Shown here piece by piece: positions 18,266 through 28,037 of a DNA stretch of 64,000 nt (within the stretch, counting starts at the first letter, position 1; every line of letters starts with the position of its first letter). The position numbers and the translations under genes are program-made. The DNA comes from Pancytospora philotis (Eukaryota; Microsporidia). Location: positions 1 through 64,000 of the forward strand of contig JALRLY010000263.1 in assembly GCA_023647555.1 (NCBI GenBank). Direction: 5' to 3'. Under the pieces are notes generated by a model. The model made no database searches. It was not told the DNA's origin and worked only from the letters and a program-made list of their open reading frames with translations.

Positions 18266-18739
18266 ATGGCCGGAGCTAAGGTTGGTCAATTTGACGCCGA
18301 GCAGATGCAGTCGATCGTCCGTATATACAACACCAACATAGACGGCACCAAGAAGGCGCCGTTTGCCTTCACCAAGATCAGGGGCATCGGGAAGAGATTC
18401 GCGAAGGCCGTTGTGCTGCGCGCCGGCATTTCTGTCAACAAGATGGCCGGCGAGCTCACGCACGAGGAGATCGAGAAGATCCAGGAGGTCATTGCCGACC
18501 CCGTTGCGTTCGGCATCCCCGCCTACATGCTCAACCACCAGAAGGACTTCGCCGACGGCCTCGACTCCCAGTTCGTGGGTGTGAAGCTCGATGCTGATCT
18601 CCGCATGCGCATTGAGCGCGGTAAGAGGATCAGGGAGATCAAGGCGCTGAGGCTCGACGCTGGTCTGAAGGTCCGCGGCCAGAGGACCAAGTCCAACGGC
18701 AGAAAGGGCAAGAACATGAAGACTAACAAAAAGAAGTAA
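18266..18739 (+). CDS. RPS18: 40S ribosomal protein S18 (uS13)
   Basis: A 157-aa protein with the uS13 signature: IVRIYNTNIDGTKKAPFAFT, KIRGIGKRFAKAVVLRAGI and the C-terminal LKVRGQRTKSNGRKGK. It lies at the head of the 40S subunit and contacts the P-site tRNA. It has no intron, unlike many ribosomal protein genes of reduced fungi. A start element (AAAAATTTTTCGC then ACTATCCCTA) precedes the ATG at 18266. Frequent use of one codon per amino acid is consistent with high expression. Confidence 0.95.
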   Translation: MAGAKVGQFDAEQMQSIVRIYNTNIDGTKKAPFAFTKIRGIGKRFAKAVVLRAGISVNKMAGELTHEEIEKIQEVIADPVAFGIPAYMLNHQKDFADGLDSQFVGVKLDADLRMRIERGKRIREIKALRLDAGLKVRGQRTKSNGRKGKNMKTNKKK

Positions 18740-18986
18740 ATCCAGTTTAGTTATCATACGATTGTGTTTGTAGGTGTGGGTATAGTATTGCGGACTGTAT
18801 TTGTAGGCGTGGGTATGATATTGCGGGCTATTCGCTGGAATTTAGCCAGCATTTTTTATTGGTCGTCCACAGCTCCTTGCTTTCTCTCCCAAATGCCCAG
18901 ACAAGAACAGACACCGCTGGATTTATCAAAAACACGCACTGCCAAGCTGAATTTACTGTATAAATAATATACTGCGCAGCAGTGCA

Positions 18987-19925
18987 CTACGACTTGGGCA
19001 GATTTGCGAGGTTTGCCTCGCTGACAAGCTCCGCAGGGACGATGCTGGTCTTGTTCGTGAGCAGGTCCTTGTAGATGTTCTTGATCGTAACCTCCGTGAC
19101 GTTGGTGACGTACTGGATGTCCTTTTTGATGTCCTTGATCTCGGGGAAGAGGCCCGCCACGAAGTAGATCACGGCAGCCGCGATCGAGTCGGGGCTGCGC
19201 CCCGTCAGCACGCCGATCTCCTGCACCCGCTTGGAGATCTCGGTCGCGATGCGCTGCATCTTGAGGCTGAGGTTGAGGTCGGAGCAGAAGCGCGCGACGA
19301 TGTCCGCGCTCGGCACCATCCCCTTCGTGTCCACCTCCTTCGCGATGATCTTGTAGCAGCGCCCGATCTCGCGCTTCTGCACGCCCGTGATCACGCTGAT
19401 CTCCTTGAACGTGCGCGACGCGTCCTCGTGCTTGCACGCGATGTAGATGCACGCGGCGACCGAGCCCTCGAGGTTCTTGCCCTTCAGCAGCTTCTTGCCC
19501 TCCACCGACTTGAAGATGTGCTGCGCCTGGTTGATGATCGTCTTCGGCATGAACGCGCGCTCCGCAAACGCCGTGATGAGGTTCAGCCCGTTCTTGAGCG
19601 CGCGCTCCGGCCCGCGCATGTAGCTCTTCATCTGGATCTTCGCGAGCGCGTACGAGTTCGCGCCCTGGCCCGCGGAGATCATCGTGTCGAGCTGCTCGCT
19701 CTCGAGGAAGGGGTTGCTCGCGCTCCCGACGCGCGACGGGTCCGACTTGTTGCTGTCGCCGAAGCTGCGCCACTCGCTGCCCTCGTCGATGAGCCGGTTG
19801 CCGAGGACGCAGCCGCAGCGCCCGCAGATGTTGTACCCGTTCTTGAAGTCCTCTATGATGTTCTTGCTCTCGCCGCAGTCGGAGCACGCCATCGTCTGCG
19901 GTCTGAACTTGAGCGTCTGCCCCAT
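18987..19925 (-). CDS. SUA7: Transcription initiation factor TFIIB
   Basis: A 312-aa protein with an N-terminal zinc ribbon (C14, C17, C34, C37), the B-reader/linker block IDEGSEWRSFGDS, and two cyclin folds (first with AFMPKTIINQAQHIFKSVEG and SVAACIYIACK, second with RFCSDLNLSLK and DSIAAAVIYFVAG). It bridges TBP and RNA polymerase II. Length is near the family norm (316-345). CAGCCC at the ATG and GATTTTC upstream fit the local pattern. Confidence 0.93.
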   Translation of the reverse strand: MGQTLKFRPQTMACSDCGESKNIIEDFKNGYNICGRCGCVLGNRLIDEGSEWRSFGDSNKSDPSRVGSASNPFLESEQLDTMISAGQGANSYALAKIQMKSYMRGPERALKNGLNLITAFAERAFMPKTIINQAQHIFKSVEGKKLLKGKNLEGSVAACIYIACKHEDASRTFKEISVITGVQKREIGRCYKIIAKEVDTKGMVPSADIVARFCSDLNLSLKMQRIATEISKRVQEIGVLTGRSPDSIAAAVIYFVAGLFPEIKDIKKDIQYVTNVTEVTIKNIYKDLLTNKTSIVPAELVSEANLANLPKS

Positions 19926-20346
19926 GGGCTGCTGAAAATCTGGAACTAAATGCCGCCGGCGGAGCGGCTCAGCGGTGGCCGGGCAGCGCCTGATGGCGGC
20001 TGGGCGGTGACAGCCGAATGATGCTGATCACGGGATGCGTGCAGCAACTGCATGCAGGCAATCTAAAGTTAGTAAACAGATCATCGGATACACTTTTGCT
20101 AAATGCGTGTGTATTAGAGTAAACGCAATACTTCCTAGCATCGCCGAAGCATAACAAGCCGCTGCATTAGACAATTGGATCATTCTACTAGAAAAGATCC
20201 GCGATCAAAAATAAAACACCTACACGTCAGCTTTCTCTACGATCAGATGGCTGTAAAGTGCACCGGGCAGCTAATACCAGCGGACAAAGCAGCTGCATCA
20301 GCAAACGATACTGAAAAGTACAGCCAGATAAACAGCCCTAACATAT
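19926..20346. other. Intergenic stretch without a gene
   Basis: It lies between the TFIIB start and the RPC37 3' end. The minus-strand AAATAAATATG at 20340-20349 overlaps the RPC37 stop and is its likely poly(A) signal. I see nothing else. Confidence 0.35.
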
Positions 20347-21666
20347 TTATTTCAGTATTTTCAGGAAGTACTTCCCGCCCCGCTGGTTGCAGTAGAGCCG
20401 CAGCGCAGCAGCGATCTCCTCTTCGCTGTGCTCGGCCGGGCTGTCCGACAAGAGCTGGCCCGCCTCGGCCAGACTCAGCGAGCGTCGGCCCGTGAACGCC
20501 ACAAGCACGGGGTGGAACCAGTGCTGATCGTCGTTGCGGACGTACGCGTTGTTGGCGAGGTGCAAGTACTCAGAGCCATTCACGTAGCGATGGACAACCT
20601 CCTCGTCGAAGCCGGTGAGCTGGGCGATCTCCTCCGCCGCGAGCATGCGGCCGTCCGCCATGGCAGCGCCGATGGTCTGTCTGTTGCACGCCTCTATCTC
20701 CTTCATGTCAAAGCTCGTGCTCTCGCGCCGCCCCTTCAGCACGTACCTGTCGCCGGCCTGCTCGGACAGCTCGGTGGCCATCCACAGCTCCTCGCCCAGG
20801 AACTGCAGCTGCGAGAGCTGCACCTCCCCGTCCCGCTCCTTGAAAAGCTCCAGCAGCGCGCTCCTGCGCTTCCAGAGCGACTTCTCGTAGTACGCGTTCT
20901 TGAGCACGAACCGGCCCGCGATCTTCTCGGTCATCTTGTAGAAAACGTTCTTGACCGCGTTCTCGTTGCCGAAGATGGCGACGAGATCGGCGTAGTTGGC
21001 GATCCGCGCGTTCCTGATCACCTCTTCGACGCGCTCGGGGCTGAATTCGGCGCGCGCCCCGGATACGGCCATCCGCGACATCCTTTCGGTGCTAGTGGCG
21101 AGCGTGCTAGCTACCGCAGCCTCCTTATCTGTGCGCCCTTCCTCGCCGTCCTTCTCCTCCTCGCTCTTCTCGACCACGAGGCAGTTCTTGTGCAGATGCG
21201 ATGCGTCCTCGAAGCGCAGCTGCCGGGGCTCCTCGCTCTCCAGCAGCTTCAGCTTGTAGTTGATGCTCTTCTTGCGGTGCTCGAGCTCCTCGCGGCTCTC
21301 GGCCTTCTTCATCGCCACCTCCTGCGCCGAGACGCCGTAGGATGGATGCGTGGCGCTGAAGAGGTAGGTCGCGCCGATCCTGCGCAGCAGCAGCCGGCCG
21401 TCGACCAGCTCGGTGGCGTAGCAGTTCGTGGTGGGCGTGCCGGTGGCCTTGTAGGTGAGCTGCGCGACGCTCAGCATCTTGCAGCGCAGCGCCGAGACGT
21501 TGCGGTTCGGCAGCGGGGCCGCGAGCTCGATGTGGCCGGCCAGCGGCTTGTACAGGATCTCGGTGGGCGCGATGCTCCCCGCCTGGCCCGGGAGCCGCCA
21601 GAGCGCCAGTTCGGTCTGGCCCTCCGCCAGGACGAGCGGAAACTCGGCCTCGATTTCCTTCTCCAT
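20347..21666 (-). CDS. RPC37: RNA polymerase III subunit RPC37/RPC5
   Basis: A 439-aa protein. The N-terminal part matches RPC5: ELALWRLPGQ (family LYLFQYP-x-RP), ILYKPLAGHIELAAPL (family IKPKQQKVELEMAI), then TKATGTPTTNCYATELVDGRLLLRRIGATYLFSATHPSY, which follows the family order SSKL...RYA-(A/V)-x-L-x-x-GELHLTPLHGILQLRPSF. RPC37 pairs with RPC53 in the TFIIF-like heterodimer for Pol III termination and reinitiation. The C-terminal half resembles the winged-helix region of longer animal RPC5. The ATG at 21666 is the first Met that fits, and the stop overlaps AATAAA. Confidence 0.7.
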   Translation of the reverse strand: MEKEIEAEFPLVLAEGQTELALWRLPGQAGSIAPTEILYKPLAGHIELAAPLPNRNVSALRCKMLSVAQLTYKATGTPTTNCYATELVDGRLLLRRIGATYLFSATHPSYGVSAQEVAMKKAESREELEHRKKSINYKLKLLESEEPRQLRFEDASHLHKNCLVVEKSEEEKDGEEGRTDKEAAVASTLATSTERMSRMAVSGARAEFSPERVEEVIRNARIANYADLVAIFGNENAVKNVFYKMTEKIAGRFVLKNAYYEKSLWKRRSALLELFKERDGEVQLSQLQFLGEELWMATELSEQAGDRYVLKGRRESTSFDMKEIEACNRQTIGAAMADGRMLAAEEIAQLTGFDEEVVHRYVNGSEYLHLANNAYVRNDDQHWFHPVLVAFTGRRSLSLAEAGQLLSDSPAEHSEEEIAAALRLYCNQRGGKYFLKILK

Positions 21667-21915
21667 GCTGGGCCAGCGAAATAACGAATTTGAGCGTCGG
21701 CGGTGGTGTTTGATAGAAAAGCCGTAAGAAGCGGCAATGAGCACAGACGGGTGAATAAGCAGCGTTTTGGTGTACCTACTTAGAATAAAATAAAGCACAC
21801 ATCCATAACTGCATCACACAAAACAATCAAAGTGCTGAACAGCACCACAAACGCCAGCCAGAATAGAAAAGACACAGGATTTATAAGGTAATTTATAAAG
21901 CGCCAAGAGCATTAC

Positions 21916-22200
21916 TTACCTAAAGTTCTTTAATAAGTACTCGAACTTTCTGTCGACGCGGGCCCAGGAGCCGTAGCGCAGCTTCAGGAACTTCTTGGCG
22001 GACTTGTACTCGTCGGCCTTGATGAGCTCGACGGCCTTCTTCTCGTACGGGCAGAGGCCGCAGATCTCGTTAGCGAGGTTCATGGCGAGCTTCTGGCTCT
22101 CGCTCAGTCCGTAGCTCTTCTTGAAGGCGGCCTTCGGCGGGTTGATCTTGGTGACCTTGTGCGGGACACGGATCTTCTTGAGGTAGCTCTGCATCTCCAT
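21916..22200 (-). CDS. RPL36: 60S ribosomal protein L36 (eL36)
   Basis: A 94-aa protein with the eL36 core: VREI-type block NLANEICGLCPYEKKAVELIKA and KSAKKFLKLRYGSWAR. Length is close to the family (about 100). The last codons run into TTTAGGTAAG, where TAA is the stop inside a GTAAGT word. I read this as a chance splice-site look-alike because the protein already ends where the family ends. Start element: AAATTTCTAAAATTC upstream; CCCTAAG before the ATG. Confidence 0.9.
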   Translation of the reverse strand: MEMQSYLKKIRVPHKVTKINPPKAAFKKSYGLSESQKLAMNLANEICGLCPYEKKAVELIKADEYKSAKKFLKLRYGSWARVDRKFEYLLKNFR

Positions 22201-22514
22201 CTTAGGGCGTCGCTGCGCAGAATTTTAGAAATTTGCAAAAAATTTTACAGAGCGCGCGCACGAAGCGGTTGAGGCATTGCGCTGCTGCACTGCAGCACTC
22301 TGGCAGCTGTGCATGCTGTGTGATCTGCTATCTGCAGCTGCAGCACCAAAGCCATCTATCAGCTAAAATTTTATGTTTTCCATCGAGTCGCAGGGCAAGG
22401 GCAAGTAGTACTATGCGCAGCAGCTAACAGCATGCCCAAGAGGCCGGCCGCACTGCGTACGCCCCGCCTCTGCCGTTTGTGCGCTATGAAAAATTTGCGA
22501 AAATTTTACCCTAT
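22201..22514. other. Divergent promoter region of two ribosomal protein genes
   Basis: It lies between eL36 (minus) and eL19 (plus). AT cores occur at both edges. An additional AAAATTTT with an ATG lies at 22366-22376, but it opens a frame of only 10 codons. I see no further gene. Confidence 0.4.
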
Positions 22515-23021
22515 ATGGCGAGAGTCCCGACAATCCGCCGTCTTGCGTCCAAGATATTCGGCACCGGCCTCAACAAGGTCTGGCTCGACCCCAACGAGAA
22601 GGAGAAGATCAGCGCTGCCCAGACCCGCTCCCAGGTCAAGGCCCTGATCGAGGAGAATCTGATTATCCAGAAGCCTGACGCGCACAACAGCCGCGCCAAG
22701 GCCAGAGCCAGAGTCATTGCAAAGAAGAAGGGCAGACACATGGGCCTCGGTAAGAGAAAGGGTACCAAGAACGCCCGTTGCTCCGAGCGCAGCATCTGGA
22801 TCAAGAAGATCCGCTCGATGCGCGCGCTGCTGAAGGAGATGAAGAACAACGGCGAGCTGGTCGGCGAGGAGTACCGCCTTGTGAAGCAGCAGGCCAAGGG
22901 CAATCTGTTCAAGAACAAGAACGTGATGGTCGATGTGATTCTCAAGAGGAAGGCCGAGGCCGAGCGTCTCAAGGAGCTCGAGCAGCAGGCGAAGGCTCTT
23001 AAGATTAACAAGGAGAATTAA
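22515..23021 (+). CDS. RPL19: 60S ribosomal protein L19 (eL19)
   Basis: A 168-aa protein with the eL19 sequence pattern: VWLDPNEKEKISAAQTRSQV, IQKPDAHNSRAKARAR, KKGRHMGLGKRKGTKNAR. The long C-terminal helix reaching the small subunit is present but short. Start at 22515: AAAATTTTACCCTAT directly before the ATG. The divergent partner is eL36, 314 nt away. Confidence 0.95.
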   Translation: MARVPTIRRLASKIFGTGLNKVWLDPNEKEKISAAQTRSQVKALIEENLIIQKPDAHNSRAKARARVIAKKKGRHMGLGKRKGTKNARCSERSIWIKKIRSMRALLKEMKNNGELVGEEYRLVKQQAKGNLFKNKNVMVDVILKRKAEAERLKELEQQAKALKINKEN

Positions 23022-23282
23022 ATTATAATCAGACGTTATGGGCTTTTGTTGTAGTGTATTTGAAATGTGAATTTTTGCACTGGTTTTTCTAGAATATTTT
23101 ATTTTAAAGTCGCTGCTAGATATTGAATTTATCGTTGGAATATCACTGCCCTGACATGTTTTCACTTGGCTTTCTCTTAGCGTGCTTGTAGATTGTTCGT
23201 AACCGCGCTTCTAAGACATTTCATTTTCATTCACATTCATATTCACGGCTAGCTCACTTTCTGCACTGCGCTGCAACAGCCC

Positions 23283-23735
23283 ATGGACTGCAAGTGGGAG
23301 GGCTGCGGCGCGACGGGCATAGAAAACATGAAGGAGCACCTCGAGGAGCACACGAGGGACGCCGCCGCGCTGGTGTGCGTGTGGGAGGGCTGCCCGAGGA
23401 AGCGGGAGTCCTTCAGCAACAAATACGCTCTCCAGGCGCACGTGCGGATACACACGGGCGACAAGCCCTTCAAGTGCGAAGTGTGCGGGCGCTGCTTCTC
23501 GCGCGCAGACGCCCTGAGCAAGCACGTGAAGCGGCACGAGGCCAGCGACAAGCAGCAGGACAAGGCGCTGGCCAAGCTTTTCTACAGCTGCCAGCTCCGC
23601 GACGAGCTCGAGGGCGAGACCACGAGGCTGCTCGAGGAGCGGCAGCTCCACCTGAACTGCCTAAGGGTGCTCCACGACGAGCTGCTTCTGCTCGGGCAAG
23701 AAGTAGCCACTGACAGCTGGGACGATTACCTGTGA
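23283..23735 (+). CDS. Three-finger C2H2 zinc-finger protein
   Basis: A 150-aa putative DNA-binding factor. Fingers: C3/C8/H19/H23 (degenerate spacing), C32/C37/H53/H57 and C65/C68/H81/H85. The linker HTGDKPFKC between fingers 2 and 3 is canonical. The first two fingers have C-x4-C spacing and a Trp (CKWEGC, CVWEGC), as in GLI/Zic-like and some fungal factors. The C-terminal 60 residues form an amphipathic helix with heptad Leu (LHLNCLRVLHDELLLL), possibly for dimerisation. CAACAGCCC precedes the ATG. Likely a sequence-specific regulator; target unknown. Confidence 0.8.
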   Translation: MDCKWEGCGATGIENMKEHLEEHTRDAAALVCVWEGCPRKRESFSNKYALQAHVRIHTGDKPFKCEVCGRCFSRADALSKHVKRHEASDKQQDKALAKLFYSCQLRDELEGETTRLLEERQLHLNCLRVLHDELLLLGQEVATDSWDDYL

Positions 23736-23909
23736 GCCGCATATAGCAATTAAAATGGGTTGTCTGATCTCCTTTGTCTTGCCATTAAAATTGTGTCTAT
23801 GTATAAAGTAATTGGACTCCGTAAATGGTTCATTTATTCAAAATTGCCAAATACTGGCTACAAAGCAGCATTGGACTAAGATGCAATTATTATAATACGC
23901 GCAGCGCAT

Positions 23910-24419
23910 CTAAATATCTCTGCGCAGATGCTTCTCGCCTGCCTTTTTCCTCAGCTCTGCTAGGCTCTTGTAGATCTTGCGCATGTCTCTGCTGTGCTTT
24001 CTCTGCCCGCCGCCGATCAAGCGGTTGACGGACCAGGCAATCGATACGTCGCTTCTGGGCTTCTCCCGGAACTGCTCCAGAAGGACCTGCCGGGTGAGCT
24101 CGGCAAACCGCGCCTCCAGCTGGGCGTACGTGCCGTCGGTCGACACGCGGTGCTTCTTGAGGATCTTGATGTAGTTTGCTTCTGTTCTTTTGAACACCTG
24201 CTCGGGCAGCCGCGGCACGGCCATCGGAACGTGCGCGGTGCTCAGCGCGTTCATCCTGTACGGGCCCGTGCGGCAGGTGGGACAGAAGTCGCGCAGCCCA
24301 AGATGCTTCGCAATGCAGAGGAAGCAGAACGAATGCTCGCACGGTAGCGCATGCGGGACGTCCAGCGCCTCCTTGCATATTCCGCAGCAGCCCTCTGCGC
24401 AGCTGTCCGCCTCTACCAT
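23910..24419 (-). CDS. RAD18: RAD18-like RING + SAP ubiquitin ligase
   Basis: A 169-aa protein. The RING is complete: C12, C15, C27, H29, C32, C35, C46, C49. After a linker comes a SAP-like helix-turn-helix (NYIKILKKHRVSTDGTYAQLEARFAEL), matching RAD18's LKKYGLPTSGTR...LIERHKKF. The order RING then SAP is that of RAD18, which monoubiquitinates PCNA at stalled forks; the UBZ finger of larger RAD18 proteins is absent. Yeast Rad18 has 487 aa. The start at 24419 is the Met that places the RING near the N terminus. A generic RING-SAP ligase is the alternative. Confidence 0.6.
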   Translation of the reverse strand: MVEADSCAEGCCGICKEALDVPHALPCEHSFCFLCIAKHLGLRDFCPTCRTGPYRMNALSTAHVPMAVPRLPEQVFKRTEANYIKILKKHRVSTDGTYAQLEARFAELTRQVLLEQFREKPRSDVSIAWSVNRLIGGGQRKHSRDMRKIYKSLAELRKKAGEKHLRRDI

Positions 24420-24598
24420 CGGATGGAGTGAATATTTGCAGAGCACTTGTGTCACAACAATCATATGACACCTTAGCACACAGCTACTATCTAACGCTGT
24501 TGCCGCTGCAGTTCTCTGTATACTTAAACATTAGCATTATAGTGCCGCAGCCTGGCAGCGCACTGCGCCCTCTTCCCGCTGTGCAAAATGGAGCCCCC

Positions 24599-25525
24599 AT
24601 GTACAAGCGAATGAAAATGTTCGCGGCCTCGTGCTCGTTCATAGCCTTCGCATTCTTCTACAGCGTGTACGTCCGCGAATCAGGCAAGACGTTCTTCCAC
24701 ACATTCAACATCGCGGCCTGGGCGCTGGTGCTGCTCGCCAACGCCCGCGGCCTGAGCCTAAAGGGCATGCACCTCGGCCTGCCCCTCGCCGTTCTCGACT
24801 ATATCTTCCTGGCGGCAAAGTTCGACTCCATCCGCCACTTCACCTTCTCCGAGACCATCGTAAACAGCGTCCACAACATCCTGTTCGCGGTGTTCATCGA
24901 CGCGCATCTGTCCTTCAACAACCTGCTCCTCGGCTTCGCCGTGATGCTCTCCGCCCTGGCGTTCGACAAGATCCTGACAACGGTGGGGCCCAGCAACCAC
25001 TCGGTGCTGTACTACGCCGAGCTCATCTCGATCTTCACCCGTTGGTTCATCAACATGGTGAACCGCAACGAGATCAAGTGCAACCGCGCTTTGCTCGTCT
25101 TCCTCATTACGCTCGCGGGCGCCTGTCTGGCCTTCCAGCAGACCGGCGCGGAGCTGCTGTCCTTCCGCACGGCCTGCGCGGAATCTCCCTCGCTCTTTTT
25201 TGCCTTCGTTCTGTATCTCGTGTTTGCATTCCAGCTGTCGGCGATACAGAGCGTCGACTATGTTGACGCCACCATCTTTGCGCTTCTCTCCTCAGTTGCC
25301 ACTTTTGCGATCGCATGCTTCGAGTACACGGCGTACCCTGTCTGGGTGCCCTATCTCTACTTCATTGGCCACTACTTCGGCGCCTATCTGCTGTTCCTGG
25401 CTCTGCAGCTCTACGCGCTCAGCATTTCGCCCAAGACGCTTTCCGAGTCGGAGCAGCAGGAGGCGCGCAGCAGGCAGGGGGAGGATGCGAGTGTTGCTAC
25501 TGAAGAGCCAGTGGCTGCCCAATAA
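24599..25525 (+). CDS. Polytopic membrane protein, about 10 helices
   Basis: A 308-aa protein with about ten hydrophobic segments spread over the whole length and a polar C-terminal tail of about 30 residues (SESEQQEARS...). The 10-helix layout and length recall drug/metabolite or nucleotide-sugar transporters, but I see no diagnostic motif, so the function stays open. There is no cleavable signal peptide. The start at 24599 is the first in-frame ATG; it follows CAAAATGGAGCCCCC, a close match to the local start pattern. The stop reads CAATAAAAG, overlapping AATAAA. Confidence 0.7.
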   Translation: MYKRMKMFAASCSFIAFAFFYSVYVRESGKTFFHTFNIAAWALVLLANARGLSLKGMHLGLPLAVLDYIFLAAKFDSIRHFTFSETIVNSVHNILFAVFIDAHLSFNNLLLGFAVMLSALAFDKILTTVGPSNHSVLYYAELISIFTRWFINMVNRNEIKCNRALLVFLITLAGACLAFQQTGAELLSFRTACAESPSLFFAFVLYLVFAFQLSAIQSVDYVDATIFALLSSVATFAIACFEYTAYPVWVPYLYFIGHYFGAYLLFLALQLYALSISPKTLSESEQQEARSRQGEDASVATEEPVAAQ

Positions 25526-25897
25526 AAGCTGTATGATAGAAGGGCGCAGTGCTGTCCTTGCAGCATATTCAATGTCTTAGCCAAGGCGAAGTGCTGCAAT
25601 TTGCTAAGCACATGCAATCATCACGCTACTTATGCTGCAGCTATGGTTTCTGATACCTAAACGCTACGGTAGATCGCTTACGATTATGATATGGTGCAGA
25701 GGCAGTTGCTTATTCAGCCAGCGCCCTCCAAAAATATCAAGTAAATACTCTGTTGATAGCAATCTGTAAATTTAATATACTTTTCGGGCCATTGGCCAGC
25801 CGTTTAGCAACGACCTCGAGCTCAACGAGCCCAGCAAGGCTCCGCATTAAACCACCCTAAGCTTATGGTCACGTGGCCCACACCATTCTACTGTATG
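25526..25897. other. Convergent 3' intergenic stretch
   Basis: Two genes end into this stretch from both sides. I see no coding frame, RNA gene or repeat in it. Confidence 0.35.
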
Positions 25898-26578
25898 CTA
25901 TTTTTTGCTGCTGTAGTTGATGATAAAATCATTCTTGAAGGGCCCCTGATCGGTAGATACCGCCACCTCGTGGCTCGCCGAGTAGCGTCTTAGCGCCGCG
26001 CAGCGGAGCAGCCTTTCTGTGTTGCGCAGGATGGACAGCGCGCCCGAGCCGCTGATCGAGTAGAGATCCAGGATCCTCAGAACATCGTTCTTGCTCTTCA
26101 GCTCCGTGAACCCGCGCGCACCGGAGGATACCACGAGGTACTTCTTGCAGCCGAGCCGCAAAAGCTTCCTGAGCCCGTTCATCCACGCCACCCTGTTCTC
26201 GTACATGCCGTCGCGCACGCACACCTCAACGTACGTGCCGTTCTCCTGGAGCGTGCCCGGGAGCGTCTTGCGAATGTAGCGCAGCATGTCGACGGGGATG
26301 TGGACCAGGTCGGGATTCAGCTTGGAGATGGTGGGGAGGGACGCCAGCGAGTCCACGATAATGCACACCAGGTTGAACTGCCTGCGCAGGCTCGACATCT
26401 TCGCAGAGTCCAGCCGGCCGTCGTACTCCACATCGATACGGCTGTAGACGGGCACGGGCGTGGGCGGCAGCTTTGGCTGGCTGTCCAGCGTCTGCGCGAT
26501 GCAGAAGCCGTCGCATCCCGCCTTGCCGAGCTCGCCGAAGTCCTGGAACGCTGCATCGAGGCCGATGTCGTAGAACAT
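25898..26578 (-). CDS. RPP1: RNase P/MRP protein subunit RPP1 (p30)
   Basis: A 226-aa protein with the TIM-barrel p30 pattern: start MFYDIGLDAAF (family MFYDLNI), the block SSLRRQFNLVCIIVDS, then NPDLVHIPVD and, towards the end, YLVVSSGARGFTELKSKNDVL, matching the family's I-(I/V)-SSGA-x-x-x-x-E-(L/I)-R. The subunit is shared by RNase P (tRNA 5' maturation) and RNase MRP (rRNA). The start is given by TAAAATATTTCATCATCCC directly before the ATG at 26578. Length is slightly below yeast (293 aa). Confidence 0.78.
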   Translation of the reverse strand: MFYDIGLDAAFQDFGELGKAGCDGFCIAQTLDSQPKLPPTPVPVYSRIDVEYDGRLDSAKMSSLRRQFNLVCIIVDSLASLPTISKLNPDLVHIPVDMLRYIRKTLPGTLQENGTYVEVCVRDGMYENRVAWMNGLRKLLRLGCKKYLVVSSGARGFTELKSKNDVLRILDLYSISGSGALSILRNTERLLRCAALRRYSASHEVAVSTDQGPFKNDFIINYSSKK

Positions 26579-26864
26579 GGGATGATGAAATATTTTACTG
26601 AGAAGTTGCACCGAGGCATTGCTGGACAAAATGCATTACGCTTACAGGCGGGGTTGCTACTACTATTAGTAGTTGCTACGCATACATTGGCAATATCATC
26701 CTTAGTTACAGTGTACGAGTAAAGAATATCAACGTTAATAGTATAACCCTCACAGCAATCGCAGCACACGAGCAGATATAGAACATACCATGCACCTATA
26801 ACGAGATTCAATAATTCAATAATAACGCAGGCTATGGAACAAAACTGTTTATTTCACTCTATTT

Positions 26865-28037
26865 TTATACATTGTGGTTTCTATTGTCGCTGCTGGGCGG
26901 TCCGCTCAGGGCCTCCCTGCACATCCTGCAGGTCTTCTTCGGCTTGGGCGGCTGGAGCTGGGCGGGCGCCGCGCGCTTGGGCTGGTGCAGCAGCGCCATC
27001 ACGCTTTTGTAGCAGCCCGTGTCCAGGGGCAGCTCGTACGAGGGCCGCGCCTTCCGCAGCACCGAAATCTTGTCCCGGTTCGTCATGATGGAGTGCACGT
27101 TGAACAGCAGCTTGTCGCTGGCCGGGTCGTCGGGGACCTCCAGGATCTTCTGCCGGTAGGCGCGCTTCATGCGCCGCGTCAGGTCGCCCGCGCAGTACTC
27201 CTCCACGAGCGCAGCCGTCAGCCGCAGATGCTGCAGCTCCTTCTCCGCCTTGCTCAGCATCATGGTGCACAGGTCGCTCAGGGCGTAGAACTCCATCCCC
27301 ATCATCTCTAGTTTCTCGAGCATAATCGTTTCATTTCTCCGGGACTTGAAGCTGGGGTGGAACACTCTCTGTCGGAAGCACGCGTATGCCTCGAAGCCCG
27401 GCCTTTCATATCTCAAGAGCGTCCTATTTAAAACATAATTTATTAACCCCTCTCCGTGGTTCTTCGTCGATCCTGCTGCGTTCCCGAAAGTTCTGAATGC
27501 CTCGCTCATCTGCTCTGATTCTCGCCCGATCTTGGCCAGTGTGCCTGTGCTCTGTGTGCCCGTGTAGCCGCTGCTGCCCGTGTGCGGGCTCGCCGCGCGC
27601 TCAAGTACCTGAGGGCTCGTCTGCGGCGACAGCCCGTCGCCGTCCAGCGGCCCGCGCCCCGCTTCGTCCGCGCCGCCCATTGCCGCGCTTCCGCCGGCCC
27701 CAGGGAGGGGCTCCGTGCTGCGCGGAACCCCGCCGCAGTCGCCGATATACTCGTTCCTGACGTCACGGTTCCACTTGATGTGGTGCCGCGCCTCCGCCGC
27801 CACGAACGCCGCCCGGGCCGGGTTGGGCACGCGCTCGATCACCGGCAGCGGGATGCTCGCCCCGCTCCCCCTGATGATGCTCTGGAGCTGGATCTCCTTT
27901 TCCTCGTCGGCCTCCATCCCCGTGTCGTGGGTCTCGACATAGTCCTCGAGAGCACCGGCGTCGAGGTGCTCGAGGAGATGTATGCTGTACTTCGCGGCGA
28001 CGTCCACCTTGAGGTTCCTTTTCCTTTTAAGCGCCAT
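26865..28037 (-). CDS. EPL1: Enhancer-of-polycomb-like protein EPL1
   Basis: A 390-aa NuA4 histone acetyltransferase scaffold. N-terminal EPcA signs: IPLPVIERVPN, and IKWNRDVRNEYIGD. The diagnostic block is FEAYACFRQRVFHPSFKSRRNETIMLEKLEMM followed by a charged helix. It corresponds to the family pattern DAYVAFRRR...RKNRKND...YEKMLKLRREL. Between them lies a Gly/Ser/Pro-rich, probably disordered linker (about residues 110-175). Near the C terminus a KKTCRMCREAL motif could be half of a metal site. Yeast Epl1 has 832 aa. The start has a distant AAAATTTTTATAT. Confidence 0.7.
   Translation of the reverse strand: MALKRKRNLKVDVAAKYSIHLLEHLDAGALEDYVETHDTGMEADEEKEIQLQSIIRGSGASIPLPVIERVPNPARAAFVAAEARHHIKWNRDVRNEYIGDCGGVPRSTEPLPGAGGSAAMGGADEAGRGPLDGDGLSPQTSPQVLERAASPHTGSSGYTGTQSTGTLAKIGRESEQMSEAFRTFGNAAGSTKNHGEGLINYVLNRTLLRYERPGFEAYACFRQRVFHPSFKSRRNETIMLEKLEMMGMEFYALSDLCTMMLSKAEKELQHLRLTAALVEEYCAGDLTRRMKRAYRQKILEVPDDPASDKLLFNVHSIMTNRDKISVLRKARPSYELPLDTGCYKSVMALLHQPKRAAPAQLQPPKPKKTCRMCREALSGPPSSDNRNHNV

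Noticed and set aside
21904..21912. GTAAGT at the stop codon of eL36 as a splice donor
   Set aside because: The protein already ends where eL36 ends, and no acceptor with in-frame continuation is seen. The word is taken as chance.
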